From: Dirofilaria immitis
Lineage: Eukaryota; Nematoda; Chromadorea; Rhabditida; Onchocercidae
Direction of reading: 5' to 3'
Assembly (NCBI GenBank): GCA_024305405.1
Contig: JAKNDB010000079.1
Location: 868,001 to 932,000 of the forward strand
DNA length: 64,000 bases
Shown: piece after piece, positions 1 through 12,082 of the stretch
Position numbering within the stretch: the first letter of the stretch is position 1
How the letters are laid out: every line of letters begins with the position of its first letter
Notes under the pieces: model-generated
Seen by the model: only the letters and a program-made list of their open reading frames with translations
What the model was told of the DNA's origin: nothing
Databases searched by the model: none
Translations under genes and position numbers: made by a program

Positions 1-1264
1 GTAAAATTTGTTTATTGATGCATTCACATTTATTAATTATCTCGTTACCCATCATTTAATTTCGAATTTGATTACCAATAATAACAATAACAATTAAAAG
101 TTCATAATACTTTCACTTTTTAAAATTTTTGAATCATCCGTTGAATTTTATTTTCGTTAAATGTCCCATAAATATTTGATTTCCAGTTTTGACAAAATTA
201 CATTTTTCAATATTACAAATATTCGTTTGTTGATTTGTACCGTTTAATAATTATATTGAAAATATATGAAAAAGTAGAGAAACATTTTGTTAATTTCTCG
301 CAGTAAAATTGTCAAAAAATCAATAAATTTCCATTGCAATGTTTTTTTTGTTAGACTTATGAAGAAAAAGTTTTTATTTGATGTATCAATAATATTTGAT
401 AAAAGTCAGAAATTCATAACAGAAAAAAATAGAAAAAAAGATGATGAAAAATGACAATATCATAAAAACGCCGAATGTTATGAATCCATTCGCAAATCAA
501 AATTTTTAAAAATTTTGAAGTCTAATTCTTGAAATATGGAATAAGAGGATATTCCAATCAAACTGCAAAATATTTCGAAACTTATATATTCATTGATATT
601 CGCTTGTTTTGCTTGAAATTTAATAAAAAATGCGAGAAGAAATGTAACGAATAATTCTATTCGATTATTTATAAATATCATAAAGCATATATTACTTGTA
701 AAATTGATAGTTGATTCTCATTCACTGCATAACGCTTCGCCAATCTTCTTATCACTGAAAAAGGATAAATTATTGCATCAATAAAATAAATTTTATAATT
801 AACGAAGATAAGGTATCTGTTCTGATCTGATCTGTTCAATATAGAATAATATAATGGACAAATAGTATCAACTTCGAAGTTGAAATTTTTTAGAAATTTT
901 TCGGGTGTGAATGGGGAAAAAATTATTATTAATAATGCACGGATCCAAGATGGCCTATGAAACTGGAATAACTCCAGATTTGTAAATTTAAAAACAGCAA
1001 GTCTGAAGAAGACAGATATAATCCTGCTTGATGATTTCAAAATTTGAGCTAACCTGAATGTTAAACTTACGTAGAGATAGGTAAAGGAAATGCATTGATA
1101 AAGTCAAAAAGATATCACAAGATTTAAGATATCAAAAAGATATCATGAAGTATAGCTTAGTAGTACCCTATTTTAAATACTTCCTTGCTTAGTTGATTAA
1201 ATTTATATTGATGAAAATTCAAAGAGATTAAAGAAATTAATGTATAAATATTATCATTGATTAA
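1..1264 (-). other. 3' flank of the RPAP3-like gene; possible remnant of a small spliced gene
   Basis: No recognisable protein. The minus strand has splice-like signals in a plausible order: a donor GTAAGT at 1070-1065 after a short ATG-started segment (1095-1071, reading MHFLYLSL), an acceptor TTCTTCAG before about 1005, an acceptor TTTTTCAG before about 754, a donor GTAATA after an open segment containing IRRLAKRYAVNENQLSILQ, and an acceptor TTTTGCAG before about 565. A 120-codon open frame also spans 1040-678. Phases do not join cleanly without frame corrections, so this is only a candidate further gene downstream in the same minus-strand cluster. Positions 1-470 show nothing beyond AT-rich sequence. 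Confidence 0.2.
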
Positions 1265-4230
1265 TTATACAAAACAAGCTGCAAAAAGCGGACCATTCTT
1301 CGCATTTTCATCCAAAAATAATACAGCGATATCAATTCGGGAAACATCAGCTAGCTTAACTAGACATTCTACCAATCGAGAAATATTCGATTCGTTCGCA
1401 ATCGTATCGAAACCAGTTATCAAACACTTGATCATTTCAGTTTCAATTATTTCATCAAACAGTTTGCCGTAGTTATTTTCATCAATTGACTAAATAATAA
1501 TATAATTTTTAAAATCCATTATACTTAAAAACTCGTAATTTATTAAAAAAATCATTTTATCATTGCATCAAACTGATTTTAACCATATCTTCTATGATGA
1601 GAAACATTGGATGATCAAATATGAGGTATTGAGATAGGAGAGAAAAAGAACGTGAAAATTGAATTTTTGGAGATTGCATACTAAAAATTAGTGTGAATTA
1701 ATAGCGAAGAATAAATGATCAACTAGTCAAAATTCATGCACACTTTAAAAGTTTGCAGAAGAATAAGAAATACAGCGGAAAATAAGAAAATTATAAATTA
1801 TTATTTATAACGACTTACCAAAAATATTCCGCAAATATCATCGGCTTGTCCTTAAGCTTCTGAAAATCAGCGATAAAAGTGAATGATGTTGTTGGTGGAG
1901 GTGGGATTTCCAATGATGATGATTTCAACTAAAAGAAAGGAATATTTACCATCAGAAATATGAACAATTTTTAATAAATATCGCTTGCTCATTTCGAAAT
2001 AAAGTTGCTGATACATTATTTTTATTAAAGTTTTTATCTTATGTCTTCAATTTATCATAAACATTTTTCTCACTTGCTGCAAAAGGAAATGAATAGACAT
2101 TTTTATTAAATAAAAATGGAATGTGAATAGTTTATTAAATTAAAAACATATTTCTTTGAAAAACTAAAATTTGAAAGCATACGCCAGGTTATTTTTCAAT
2201 GCTACGAACAAAAATAATTTCGAAAATTAAATTACTTACCATTGAAGATATTGGAGATATCTCTAATTTCTTCTTCGTTATCTGTTCAGATGGTTCTATC
2301 CTTACTACCTCAATATTTTTGATTTCCATCAGCGGTATTTTTGAACGAAGGAATTCATCCCTATCACCGCAGGATAACTTCAGTTCCACGCAATTCGTCT
2401 TTAAAATAAGTTTTTATATTAAATAATAAATTTTCATAAGGATAGATTAGACGGAACAAGAAACAAGTTCGATGAAATAACAATCCAATCAATATTAAAA
2501 TCAACTATAATCATACAAAAACTTATTTCAATCCCCGAAAATAATACATCGTTAACTATCTTAAGAATAATTAGGAGGCTTGAATAGCTATGTATGACAT
2601 ATTTTACCATAACAGGACCATTAAAAGTCTAGAATGAAATGAATTGTTCCATTTTAAGAACCGGAAAATCAAAATTTTATAAAATTCCTTAACAAATACC
2701 TTGCCCTGAATGCTCTGCTTTAACTTTGTAAATTCTTTATTTTTGGATTGCTCAAATCAATTTTTGAAATCTGTTCATCTGCGACTTCATATAAATGCAG
2801 ATTTTCCAATGCTTTTGCATACCTGCAATATGATTAAAGTTTTAATCCAATAAATTAGTATCGACTATTTTACTACTCAATAAGCACTAGTTTTATGTTA
2901 TACTATAAGCACTAATTTTATGCTATACTTTATGCTATAAGCACTAGTCTTTTCATTAATGTGTAAAATTCAATCTCTTATATTGTTTATTAATTGAATT
3001 TAATGATAGAAAGATAAGCAAGCACACAGAACAACTGACATGAATTAGACTTATCACTTAAATATACACATGAAGATCTGTAATTATATACACGTCTATA
3101 CATAATTCATTACCAAATCTACTTATTTTAGATGCGTCATTATTTTCAGGATAGATTTGAAAATTATTGATAGAAAAGTGAAGATAATTCCAATAGAACA
3201 AAATTAAAATAAATTTTATTATCATTTATTGGATAAGCATTCAACAAATTATTGAAATATAAAAATTAGGTTGTATATCATTAGTAATGTTAATATTGAT
3301 GCAATGAATTAAACGACTGCTCCCTGACTTATTGCATTAATGATAACGACATTTAAAATTTCAAAACGAACACTCAATTTCAAAAAAAATTAAAACTTTA
3401 CCTAAATATTGCCTTTACGTTGTTTGCATCTAATTCCAAAGCTTTTGCAGAATCCATTAAGGCTCGTTCGTATCTGCAAAATTTTATTTTCATAAAATTA
3501 TAGCAAAAATTTTTTGTCTAGTAGTTGCAATAAACTAAAAGCACATTCTCAAAAATTCTCGTCGACTATTCATTCACTTATAGCTATGAAGCAAATGATC
3601 TTTGGTATTAATCAAATCGCTAAACTTTTGATGTTATTTGATGAATTTCTTGAAATATTCCATAAGCCTATTTGAAGAAGCTAAGAATTTTTATTACAAT
3701 TTTTGATCAAAAATAAAATGACTTGGAATGGGAAACTTTTAAACCTTGAAAGATTTTGCAATTGGGAAAATTGAGCACTTCAAAAATTTCCCAATTAAGT
3801 TTTTAATTAACTTACTTGCTTATTTTTAACTCTCAAAATTTCTTTTTAAATATAATTTCACATGCTGCCTTACTCATTTTACACATAAATTATTCTAATA
3901 ACTTATTTAAATCTTTTTCTATGAATAAAACAGAATTAAAATGAATAATATTATACATAATAATTTAATTATAATAAATATGAATAGAAGAAAAGACTGT
4001 CTCATTTTAATTTGAAATAAATCAAAATAAAAAACATACTGTTTGATATTTAGATATGCTTGAGCTCTATTCGCCAATACCGGCGATGTTTCATGACATT
4101 CCAATGATTTCGTATAACACTTGATAGCATTATGATAACGATGAGAACGAAAATGTTCATTACCTTCGGTACGATATCGTTCTGCTTCCGCTAGTGTTGC
4201 TGTTGTTGTAGTTGACTCAACTTCAGTCAT
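1265..4230 (-). CDS. RPAP3: TPR / RPAP3_C domain protein (RPAP3-like, R2TP co-chaperone)
   Basis: Six exons: 4230-4040, 3473-3402, 2822-2700, 2398-2240, 1928-1819, 1489-1265; about 293 residues. Exons 1-3 encode TPR helices (EGNEHFRSHRYHNAIKCYTK, then YERALMDSAKALELDANN). Exons 5-6 encode the RPAP3 C-terminal domain (SFTFIADFQKLKDKP, then YGKLFDEIIETEMIK), which in RPAP3/SPAG1 contacts the RUVBL1/2 ATPases, while the TPRs bind HSP90/HSP70 tails. It is much shorter than human RPAP3 (one TPR unit rather than two), so it may be a minimal paralogue; SPAG1 shares the architecture. The start is the first ATG, 18 bases after an acceptor (4249-4250) suited to trans-splicing. Two single-base losses break the frame: an A-run in exon 3 (2740-2744) and a T-run at the end of exon 5 (1820-1824). 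Restoring one base at each joins all exons in phase. Confidence 0.75.
2880..2949. repeat. Short tandem repeat in an RPAP3-like gene intron
   Basis: About three copies of a 20-25 bp unit built on ATAAGCACTAGTTTTATG, inside the intron between exons 2 and 3. Copies differ by a few bases. Confidence 0.7.
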
Positions 4231-5407
4231 TCCAATAATTTGATTATTCTAAAACTAAAACTATTATAACTTTAGAATCGAATAAGTTTAACGACAATGA
4301 TATCACACCTCAATAAATACATTTTTGACGAATGCTAATATTCAAACAATTGAATATATCCATAACTTGGCAAAAATCAAATATGCTCGATATTACTCGC
4401 GATAATCGCCGATCCAAAATATTTCAGAAAGTACATCGACGTGGGAAATTTTGCTAAATTCAGTAAAAATAAATCATTCTTAAGAAAATAACTGCCATTG
4501 TAAAGGGATCAATAGCAAAGGATCTAATTTCGATAGAGCAAAAGACGAGACCGATGGTTATCATTTTTAAAAATTCACTAAAATTTCATTTCCCAAATCA
4601 TCGCTACCGATTTACAAGTCATAGAATAAATTTTTGAATTCAAGAAGAAAATTTATCGAACTTAATACCATTCTGGAAATTATTTTGGAATTTACCATTG
4701 AAAAGATTGAAGGCATTATAACCATTACATTAGCGACGTGATAAAAGAAATTAAGATTTCTTACTTATTATAAAAAGCATGAATGTTAAACTGTGAAACT
4801 TTAAAGTCTTCTGTAAAATTTATTATAATCTAACCCGTTTATCTTTCTTAAAATTGCATATATACTCAGTTTTATACAAAATTGCAGTTACTGAAAGAAT
4901 ATGGAAATAAGGCTACAATTTCAGAAAAAGACAATGACATGAAACGTCATGAAAAACCAACTGATTGATAATCACTTAATGAAGCAATAACGATAACAAC
5001 AATCAGAATTAAAAATCGAGGAGAAGAATAGGTAAATTTTTTGCGGACTCTACATTTAATTAAAAGTTAAAAGTTTTGAATAATATTAAAATTACATAAT
5101 ATCAAAAAAGAAATGAACAAAAGAAGCATGTCAACAAACAATTTTTCACCGTCAAGAATAAGTTCTACAAAATATCATACATAAATAAAGAAAATTTAAA
5201 TCTTGTTAATAAATTATAGTTCAGTGATATACAAACATACAAATGTTAAACAATAATTTCTGGAAGAATACAAATGTAAAATCACTCTTGAAGCTACCTG
5301 TAAGAAACTAGTGCCACGCAAACACTGACTGATGCATTCACCCGTCAAATCGTTGTTTTTAATGTATTCGCTTAGATTAAAAGCAGTAAAACAATTTGGC
5401 ATTATAT
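4231..5407. other. Intercistronic spacer between sec-10 and the RPAP3-like gene
   Basis: Spacer of 1.18 kb between two genes on the same (minus) strand. The only feature I can support is an acceptor TAGTTTTAG at 4249-4250, 18 bases before the downstream ATG, of the kind used for spliced-leader addition. A 65-codon open frame near 5411-5214 directly follows the sec-10 stop and is best read as 3' UTR. Spacing and orientation fit, but do not prove, co-transcription. Confidence 0.5.
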
Positions 5408-8400
5408 TCACAGAAAATTTAAGTGTAATTTGGCTGTTCGATAATCCATTCGAAGCTGTATGAAACTATTAATCATTCTTCGATCAGTATCAATCTGGAA
5501 AAAGTACAAATAAATGCTCATTAATTTACACATCCATATAAAAAAATTAGAGCCACTCCAGAATGATGTATAAAAATTTTTTCATTAGATATTTCTAAAA
5601 ATATTAACAAACTGACCAATAACTGCGATAAGCAAGCTTCGTTTAAATTTTCGGGCACAACAACTAACAAGTTTGCAAGTGCATGCAAGGCTTCAAATTG
5701 CTCTCCAATTTCAGGAATTTTCCAACCAAGTACACATTTTCTGGAACATTAGTTAACTGTTTTAAATTAAAGACATTGGTTTTATATTTGAATAAATATG
5801 GATGCTCCTTTTTTCGGAAGTATGCTTATAATTTCGAATTAATCAGTGATAATTTGACACTGTCAATTATTTTGAACGATCAACGATAAAAGCTTTCTCT
5901 AAAAAATTACTTAAAAACTCTATAAGTAATAATATCACTAATAAAAGGCACAATGAAATTCCGAAAGTTTCTTTATTATCAAATTTCTCCTCCCATCATC
6001 GAACTACACGACTTTTTAACAAATCCAATAAAAAAAAATTGACAAACTCACCTATATTCGTTGATATCACATAGCAAAAGCATAGCTCCTTGAGAATTAT
6101 ATGTGAATTGATATATATGTGTCAGTAAAACTTTGTAGAAACGACGACCAAGTTCTAGCATAAGAGTTGTTAAATTATTTCCATCAAGACTATCACGTAT
6201 TACTTGTACTTCTGAACTTAAGTACTTAACAACGAGAGCACATGCCTGAAAAATTCATGTTAATTGAAAATCAAAAAGAGAAAAAGAACATAGAAAAAAA
6301 GATGAATACATTGCATATGTCTGGTTATAATAGCAAAATTAAGTCGGACATAAAAGAACTCTCCAGATAAAATATCTTTTTAGGATTAATTTAGCGAAAA
6401 AATGAACTATGAGTTTTGATAAATCATGATAAATATCGTAACATTTAGTTCATATTTCGTTAAGCTATCCTAAAGAAAATGATAAATGCGGCTTGCATAT
6501 CAAATCATCTAACTAGCTGAATCAACTTTTACATCTTTCATCTTGTGAAGAGACTCATATAACTCCAATCTACAGAACTATATTTTATAGATAGTATGAT
6601 AGTGATCTTTTCTCCAGAAAGAATAAAACTGACATTAGACATATTTGTCACCATTTGGTTTTCATCTTCGGGACGGAAATCTGTCTTTTTTGTTCATTAG
6701 TTAACAAGAAACGTATGTAGCCGACTACCGCATTAAGTTGTCGTTCAAGCCCAAGATTTATACGACTTTCAACATTACAAAGACAATCGGCACGTTTCCT
6801 CGTACAGACATCCTCAACAGGCGTACTACTGCAAAAAAAATCTTATCTATAAGACAAATCTGTAAATTATTTGAAAGAAGAACATTGAAACTAAAATTTC
6901 AAAATTTGAAAATGATTCAGAGACAATAAACACTTCTGTTTCGACTCAAAGGATGTTATGAAAAATGTAAATCAAACTTACCTGACAAGAGGAAAGATAG
7001 AATCATCGTATTGTTTATGGAAAAAGATGAGTAATAGCTACCGCTTGCTGGACAACAGAAAAGAAGTAATTAGGAGGTTCAACTTTTGGTTCAGCTAATG
7101 ATATTCCTGTAATTAAGATTCTAACAATGTACAAAAAAGAGTGATAAATAATCTTGATAAAGATAAAGAAAAGGGTAATTTTTCTACGCAAATACCTGCA
7201 AGTGAAAGGTCAATTGCATAATCCAAGTGTTCTGTATACAAAAATCGCAGAAGTACATCGAATATCGTCTCTGTCATTTTCGGCGTTTCATCTTTATCAC
7301 ACAACTGAAATTATGTATAAATTTAGATTCAGGATAGAAAAATGCAGGTCAAAAGACAACTGCAAACAGTGACGAAAATTTATTTTATTAAGTCGTCTAT
7401 CCAAATCAATAAAGAACAGTAATAAAATTAAGGAAACTTGGACTAAGTAAAAATGAAAAAATTTCTTTCGTATTTTTGGAAAGAAATAATTATTAGCTAC
7501 GTCATTAAATATTTTAAAGATGATATGTTACCAGCTGGCAGCGCTGAAAAGCATTCTTCGTTTCTTGAAGTATGTTAATAGCTACTTCTTCGGATAAAAA
7601 CGTTTCACCACCGTATGTTTCCACATTCAGTAATCTTGCTTGAATATCCCGCTTCAAGTCTTGCAACCTAATTCCAAACATATTTTATAAATAAAAATTT
7701 AATTATAAAAAAATTAAAAACTTGTAATAATTCCTAATGTAAGCAGCTTACTTTCTCAAAATTATTTGTTTTGAATAGTTTGTTAAAAACTATTTCAGCA
7801 AATGAATGGATTAATGATACAAACTTGTTTTTCATGATAAACAATTTACCCGCCACTATGGATTTGCTTCTTTTGATGATTTTTCGATTCATAAAACCGA
7901 CTCAATACGGCACCACACTGTTCTGTTAAAAACTGCTGCTCAATTCTAAAAACAGCATAAAAATATAAAAGCAGACTATTTACTAGTACTTCCTTATTAA
8001 CAATCTTCAATGAAATTGCTTTAATTTGAGAGATATTTATTGAATATCACCATCACTTCAATTTAAAACAGGCTCCTTTATAAAAATAAATGGTGCTATT
8101 AAAAAAACTTGGAACTTGAAAACAAAAGACAAGAGACATACGTGGGATACGTTTCTAAATAACGCCCGAACACTGATCGCACTAATGTATCCATAAACTG
8201 AATGTCAGCTCCAGAAATCCGTAATGCTACTAAATTTGACACTAATTTCTGCGTTCTGAAATTTGCTATCCGCAAAAATTTGTATCCAATCAAAAATTCG
8301 TTTTGGAATAACGAAAAAACTAAAACAAAAAACCAGAATTATTCCAGATAAAGATGAACCTAGAATAGAGGTCATACATAGTTGTCAAATAAGCTTCCAA

Positions 8401-10606
8401 ATCATGTTCAGAATCACTTAGCTTCGTTGTTATAACTTCCTGCAAATCAAGAATTTCCTTAAAAACTTTTTCATTATTCTCAATAGGTTCATTGATCAAT
8501 AACTGTAATTAACAAGATTACAAAGAAATGGAATAAGAATAATTCTTCTTTTCTTGCAATACTTAGCAATTTACGCAACATAAATATGTGAAAAATATTT
8601 GATTTGAATAATCAGTCGATAAATCAACATTTACCTGCAATTTTCCGTGGAATAAATTCAGAATTAACTTTGACATTACTTGATCAGGATTCGGAAAAAT
8701 TTCTTTCAACATTGGTTGTGTCTTCTGACAAAGTGATAAAATATCATCAAAAACAATATCACCGCGAAAAGCGTTAATCTGCATATGCTCAACGAAGGCA
8801 TCCAGACACTGTGAATAGCCCTAAAATTAGTCAGAATTACTTGTAATAAATTATCTTCAGCTTAGTGCTTCATTAAATTTTGCGTAAAAATATTATTCAA
8901 TAGAACTGGAAATAAAGACATTTAGAATGTTCAAATAAAATGCATCCAAACATTTCGCGACAAATTTTCAAAAATTCACTAAATAATCTTATGCATGAAT
9001 GTGCAGGAAGACAAGATTTTGTAAAACTCGATTCTCTCTTATTAAAGGATCGAAATGTTCATGTTTCAAAAAAATTTCGCAACAAATAATGATCAAACAT
9101 AAATTTTAAATAGATCTTACTTTAAAATCAGCCAAAATTGCAGCTATTTCATGCATTCTTTGCCAGTTACCTTGTCTATGTGCTCGTACAAATTCTTCCA
9201 ACATTAATCGTTCAATTTCATCATATTTATGAGCAATTCTAATTTGCACGTTACTATATTTATCTTTTGCCAGTTCCTGAGAAATTGATGACAATTTCTG
9301 GATCATAGCAGCAGACTCCAGTAACTGAAAGTCAAAAATTACGCACTTATATTTATCATGCTATAATTTCACGCAGTAGCATTTAATTACTTTATTCCTT
9401 ACTCGTTTTATTTTTAAATGACAGCAAAAACATACTTTATCCGGATCAGTGAAAATATCAGAACTTAAAGGCTGATCTGCTAAAAATTCATCGAAATGCT
9501 TCATCAGCTGTAGAGCTTCATTGGCGCGAGCACGTGGCAAATGAACACTTTCCAACTGATCACCCAAATGTACCACTTTCGTTGAGACTGTTTGCATAAT
9601 ACTATCTAATTGCTACAAAATATGACCTTTTATTTTAGCAATTTCAAAAAATTTTGACAAAAATTGATAAATTTGAAAAAATAAAAGATTTTAGTTACAA
9701 TCAAATTAAATTTAAGATAAAGATAATCTTGTTGGTTATTCACTATGCCTTCATCAAAAGACTACAGTGGGTAATTAGAATTAAATTCCGCCAAATATTT
9801 TTCATAAAATTAATAACATTTTTATTTAAAAGTTCCAAACTTACACAAACAAAATTTAAAAAGATTCTTCATAACCTTTAGCTTGTCCATAGCATCAGCA
9901 TTTTGTTCATGAAGTTTGTGTAGAACGTTCAAATATTCGCGTTTATCATTACTACATTGTTGCTCCAGTGAACTTATCTTGGACTATAATAGTTTTAACA
10001 TGTTAGCATTGCTATGAATTCTTGGACTCTTTAATCAGGAATTGGTTCACATTTTTTCAGATTTTTGTTTATTCTGAATATTAAAGCTTCTAAACCTTAA
10101 AAATTCCTAATTTCAAATTTTAGAAAGAATAAAAATTACTTGAAATTGTTCACTTAAAAGTTGCAAATTGCCAATTTCTTCCTCAAACTTTGTTTTTAAA
10201 TCCGTGACATTAATATCGTCTTTACCACCAGTTAAACGCCACGCCAAACGTTCTACGAAATCAATAGCATCAAAAGGTTCCTAAAAAAACAAGATGGATT
10301 CATACATTTACAATGAACAATCCTTTCATCTTAAATAAGATGTAAAATTATTCTCTATAAATTAAAATGGAAAAATTCATACTACATTTTGAACAAAACA
10401 GTCATGATTTAATTTTTGAAAAATGAAATTTAATTTCTCACTTTTTTCAGAATAGTTTCTCTGAAAATTATTTTAATTATTTAAGTGCTATGTTTAATGC
10501 TATCCTAATCATTTATAGCTTTTTAAATTATTTTGTCTGTTTTTTTATTTTATTTGCTTACCTGTTCCAAATCTTCAACATAAGTTGAAAAATATTGATT
10601 CGTCAT
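5408..10606 (-). CDS. sec-10: Exocyst complex component SEC10 (EXOC5)
   Basis: Sixteen exons, about 727 residues (human EXOC5 is 708): 10606-10562, 10280-10140, 9983-9876, 9612-9436, 9324-9121, 8820-8635, 8502-8360, 8255-8142, 7945-7850, 7667-7532, 7304-7196, 7106-6982, 6828-6634, 6245-6052, 5740-5617, 5494-5408. SEC10 is a rod-like helical subunit of the octameric exocyst that tethers Golgi-derived vesicles to the plasma membrane before SNARE fusion. Diagnostic segments along the protein: KVVHLGDQLESVHLPRARAN, RFYESKNHQKKQIHSGG, LYTEHLDYAIDLSLAG, the LMLELGRRFYK region and the C-terminal INSFIQLRMDYRTAKLH, all collinear with metazoan SEC10. The exon phases agree throughout apart from two indels: an extra base near 7019-7025 (exon 12) and a missing base in the T-run at 6686-6691 (exon 13). 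It lies between a membrane-protein gene upstream and the RPAP3-like gene downstream on the same strand. Confidence 0.93.
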
Positions 10607-12082
10607 CGCTTTCGTTCTTTACTTTATTAAAAGTAATAGCACTTATTTCATTGGAATAATTATTTTATAACGATGATCTAAAAAGAAAAACAGTTCATTA
10701 TTATCAGAAAGATCGGAAGAAGTTCGTGGTGTTGTCAATGGTAGCAAAATATTATGAACAATAAGAACTGCAACACAACATTTGATAATCTAAAAATACT
10801 GATAAGCATTATTCTTAACATTACTATTAGTTTTAATGACAACAACTATGAAATAGAGAGTAAAAATATATAACGAAAAGAAATAATCACTGTGAATTTG
10901 AATGATAAAAATTAAACGAAAAAAATCTGAATAAAAGTCTATTATCTCGTTTTTGCGTTATTAATATCAACAATATATTTATAATATTTAATAAAAATTA
11001 AACAAATAGCAATAAATATTTCATCGCTAATATTATTATTAATTACTCTTTTAATGCAATAAATAATTAAATATTTATTTCATTTAATAGCATAAACAAA
11101 GAAAAAGAGAAAACAATTAAAATTTATTCAAAAACTTTGAAATTATAAAACACTAAAATCAAGAAATTATTTTATTATTGAAAAAAATTAAATACCAAAT
11201 ATGAAAAATAAACGCAAAAAAAGAAATAGTTAATAAATCCCACGTCAACGTTATTTTACATATACATTATATATATACTGTTTATTAATATAAACTGTTC
11301 TATCATATTATCATTATTATTATTACCATTTCATCTATCTATCAATCTATTAAAATCATTCACTCTTCTTCATTCCTGCATTATTTGAAAAAGATAAAAA
11401 TAAACATTGATCCTCGTTCAAGGGAAATAATTGCAATTCCCAATCCGGATCACGGAGGATTTTCAAGGGATTATCAATATCTTCCGATAATGGTTACAAC
11501 ACACTGATTCCTTCCGTGCAACTCTGAACATCTAAGGGCATCACAGATCTGTTATTGCTAAACTTCATGCGACTAAACACTATATATATATGTATATACT
11601 TGTGTACTCGTAAATGTATAAAATTTACACATAAAAAAACAATGAATAAAATGAAATATATTGGAATGTAAAAAATTTGAAAACTTTTCTCTTACAATAA
11701 AAATTTAACGAACCCATTTTTCATCGATATCCATTCCAATCGTTCCAACATCCATTTTCCTTCTTTTCTCTCAATATTTCATACCATTTTTTTCGACTTA
11801 TACATCTGTCACATAATCTCATTCATATGTTAACTTCTATCATAATCTTTCTCTTCCAATTACTGCCATTGCTGTAATCCATAATCATTCGCAAATTTTC
11901 TCAATCTCTGACACTACACTTTGTCATCAGTATCTATATAGACTGATATTATTTGTTCCAGTCTTTTTATGAACTATTTTTAAATCCATACAACTCCTAA
12001 CTCTCTTCTCAAAACATTTCCCATTACTCATCGTAATGATTTCAAACCTAATAGGTTCGAAGTCATTTAGCTATAAGTACGT
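10607..12082. other. Spacer upstream of sec-10, containing an rRNA fragment
   Basis: Spacer of 1.5 kb between the membrane-protein gene and sec-10, both on the minus strand. It is AT-rich with no open frame I can defend. The only recognisable content is the 18S rRNA fragment at 11412-11580, listed separately. The sec-10 promoter or trans-splice region should lie just above 10606, but I see no clear motif there. Confidence 0.5.
11412..11580 (-). pseudogene. Degenerate 18S (small-subunit) rRNA fragment
   Basis: Read on the minus strand, this 169-bp stretch follows the 3' third of eukaryotic 18S rRNA: GTGTTTAG.CGCA, AGCAATAACAG, CTGTGATGCCCTTAGATGTT, then TGCACG, GGAATCAG, TCCGTGAT and GGGAATTGCAATTATTTCCC followed by TTGAACGAGGA. 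The order matches the gene. A CGCGCTAC-type segment after TGCACG is missing, and scattered substitutions are present, so it is a decayed copy and not functional. Both ends stop abruptly in AT-rich DNA. It could be an inserted rRNA cDNA or a piece of rDNA. Nematode genomes carry dispersed rDNA fragments; which route applies here is not visible. Confidence 0.85.

Noticed and set aside
5214..5411. 65-codon frame after the sec-10 stop
   Set aside because: Begins with a non-ATG codon overlapping the sec-10 stop and lies where the 3' UTR should be.
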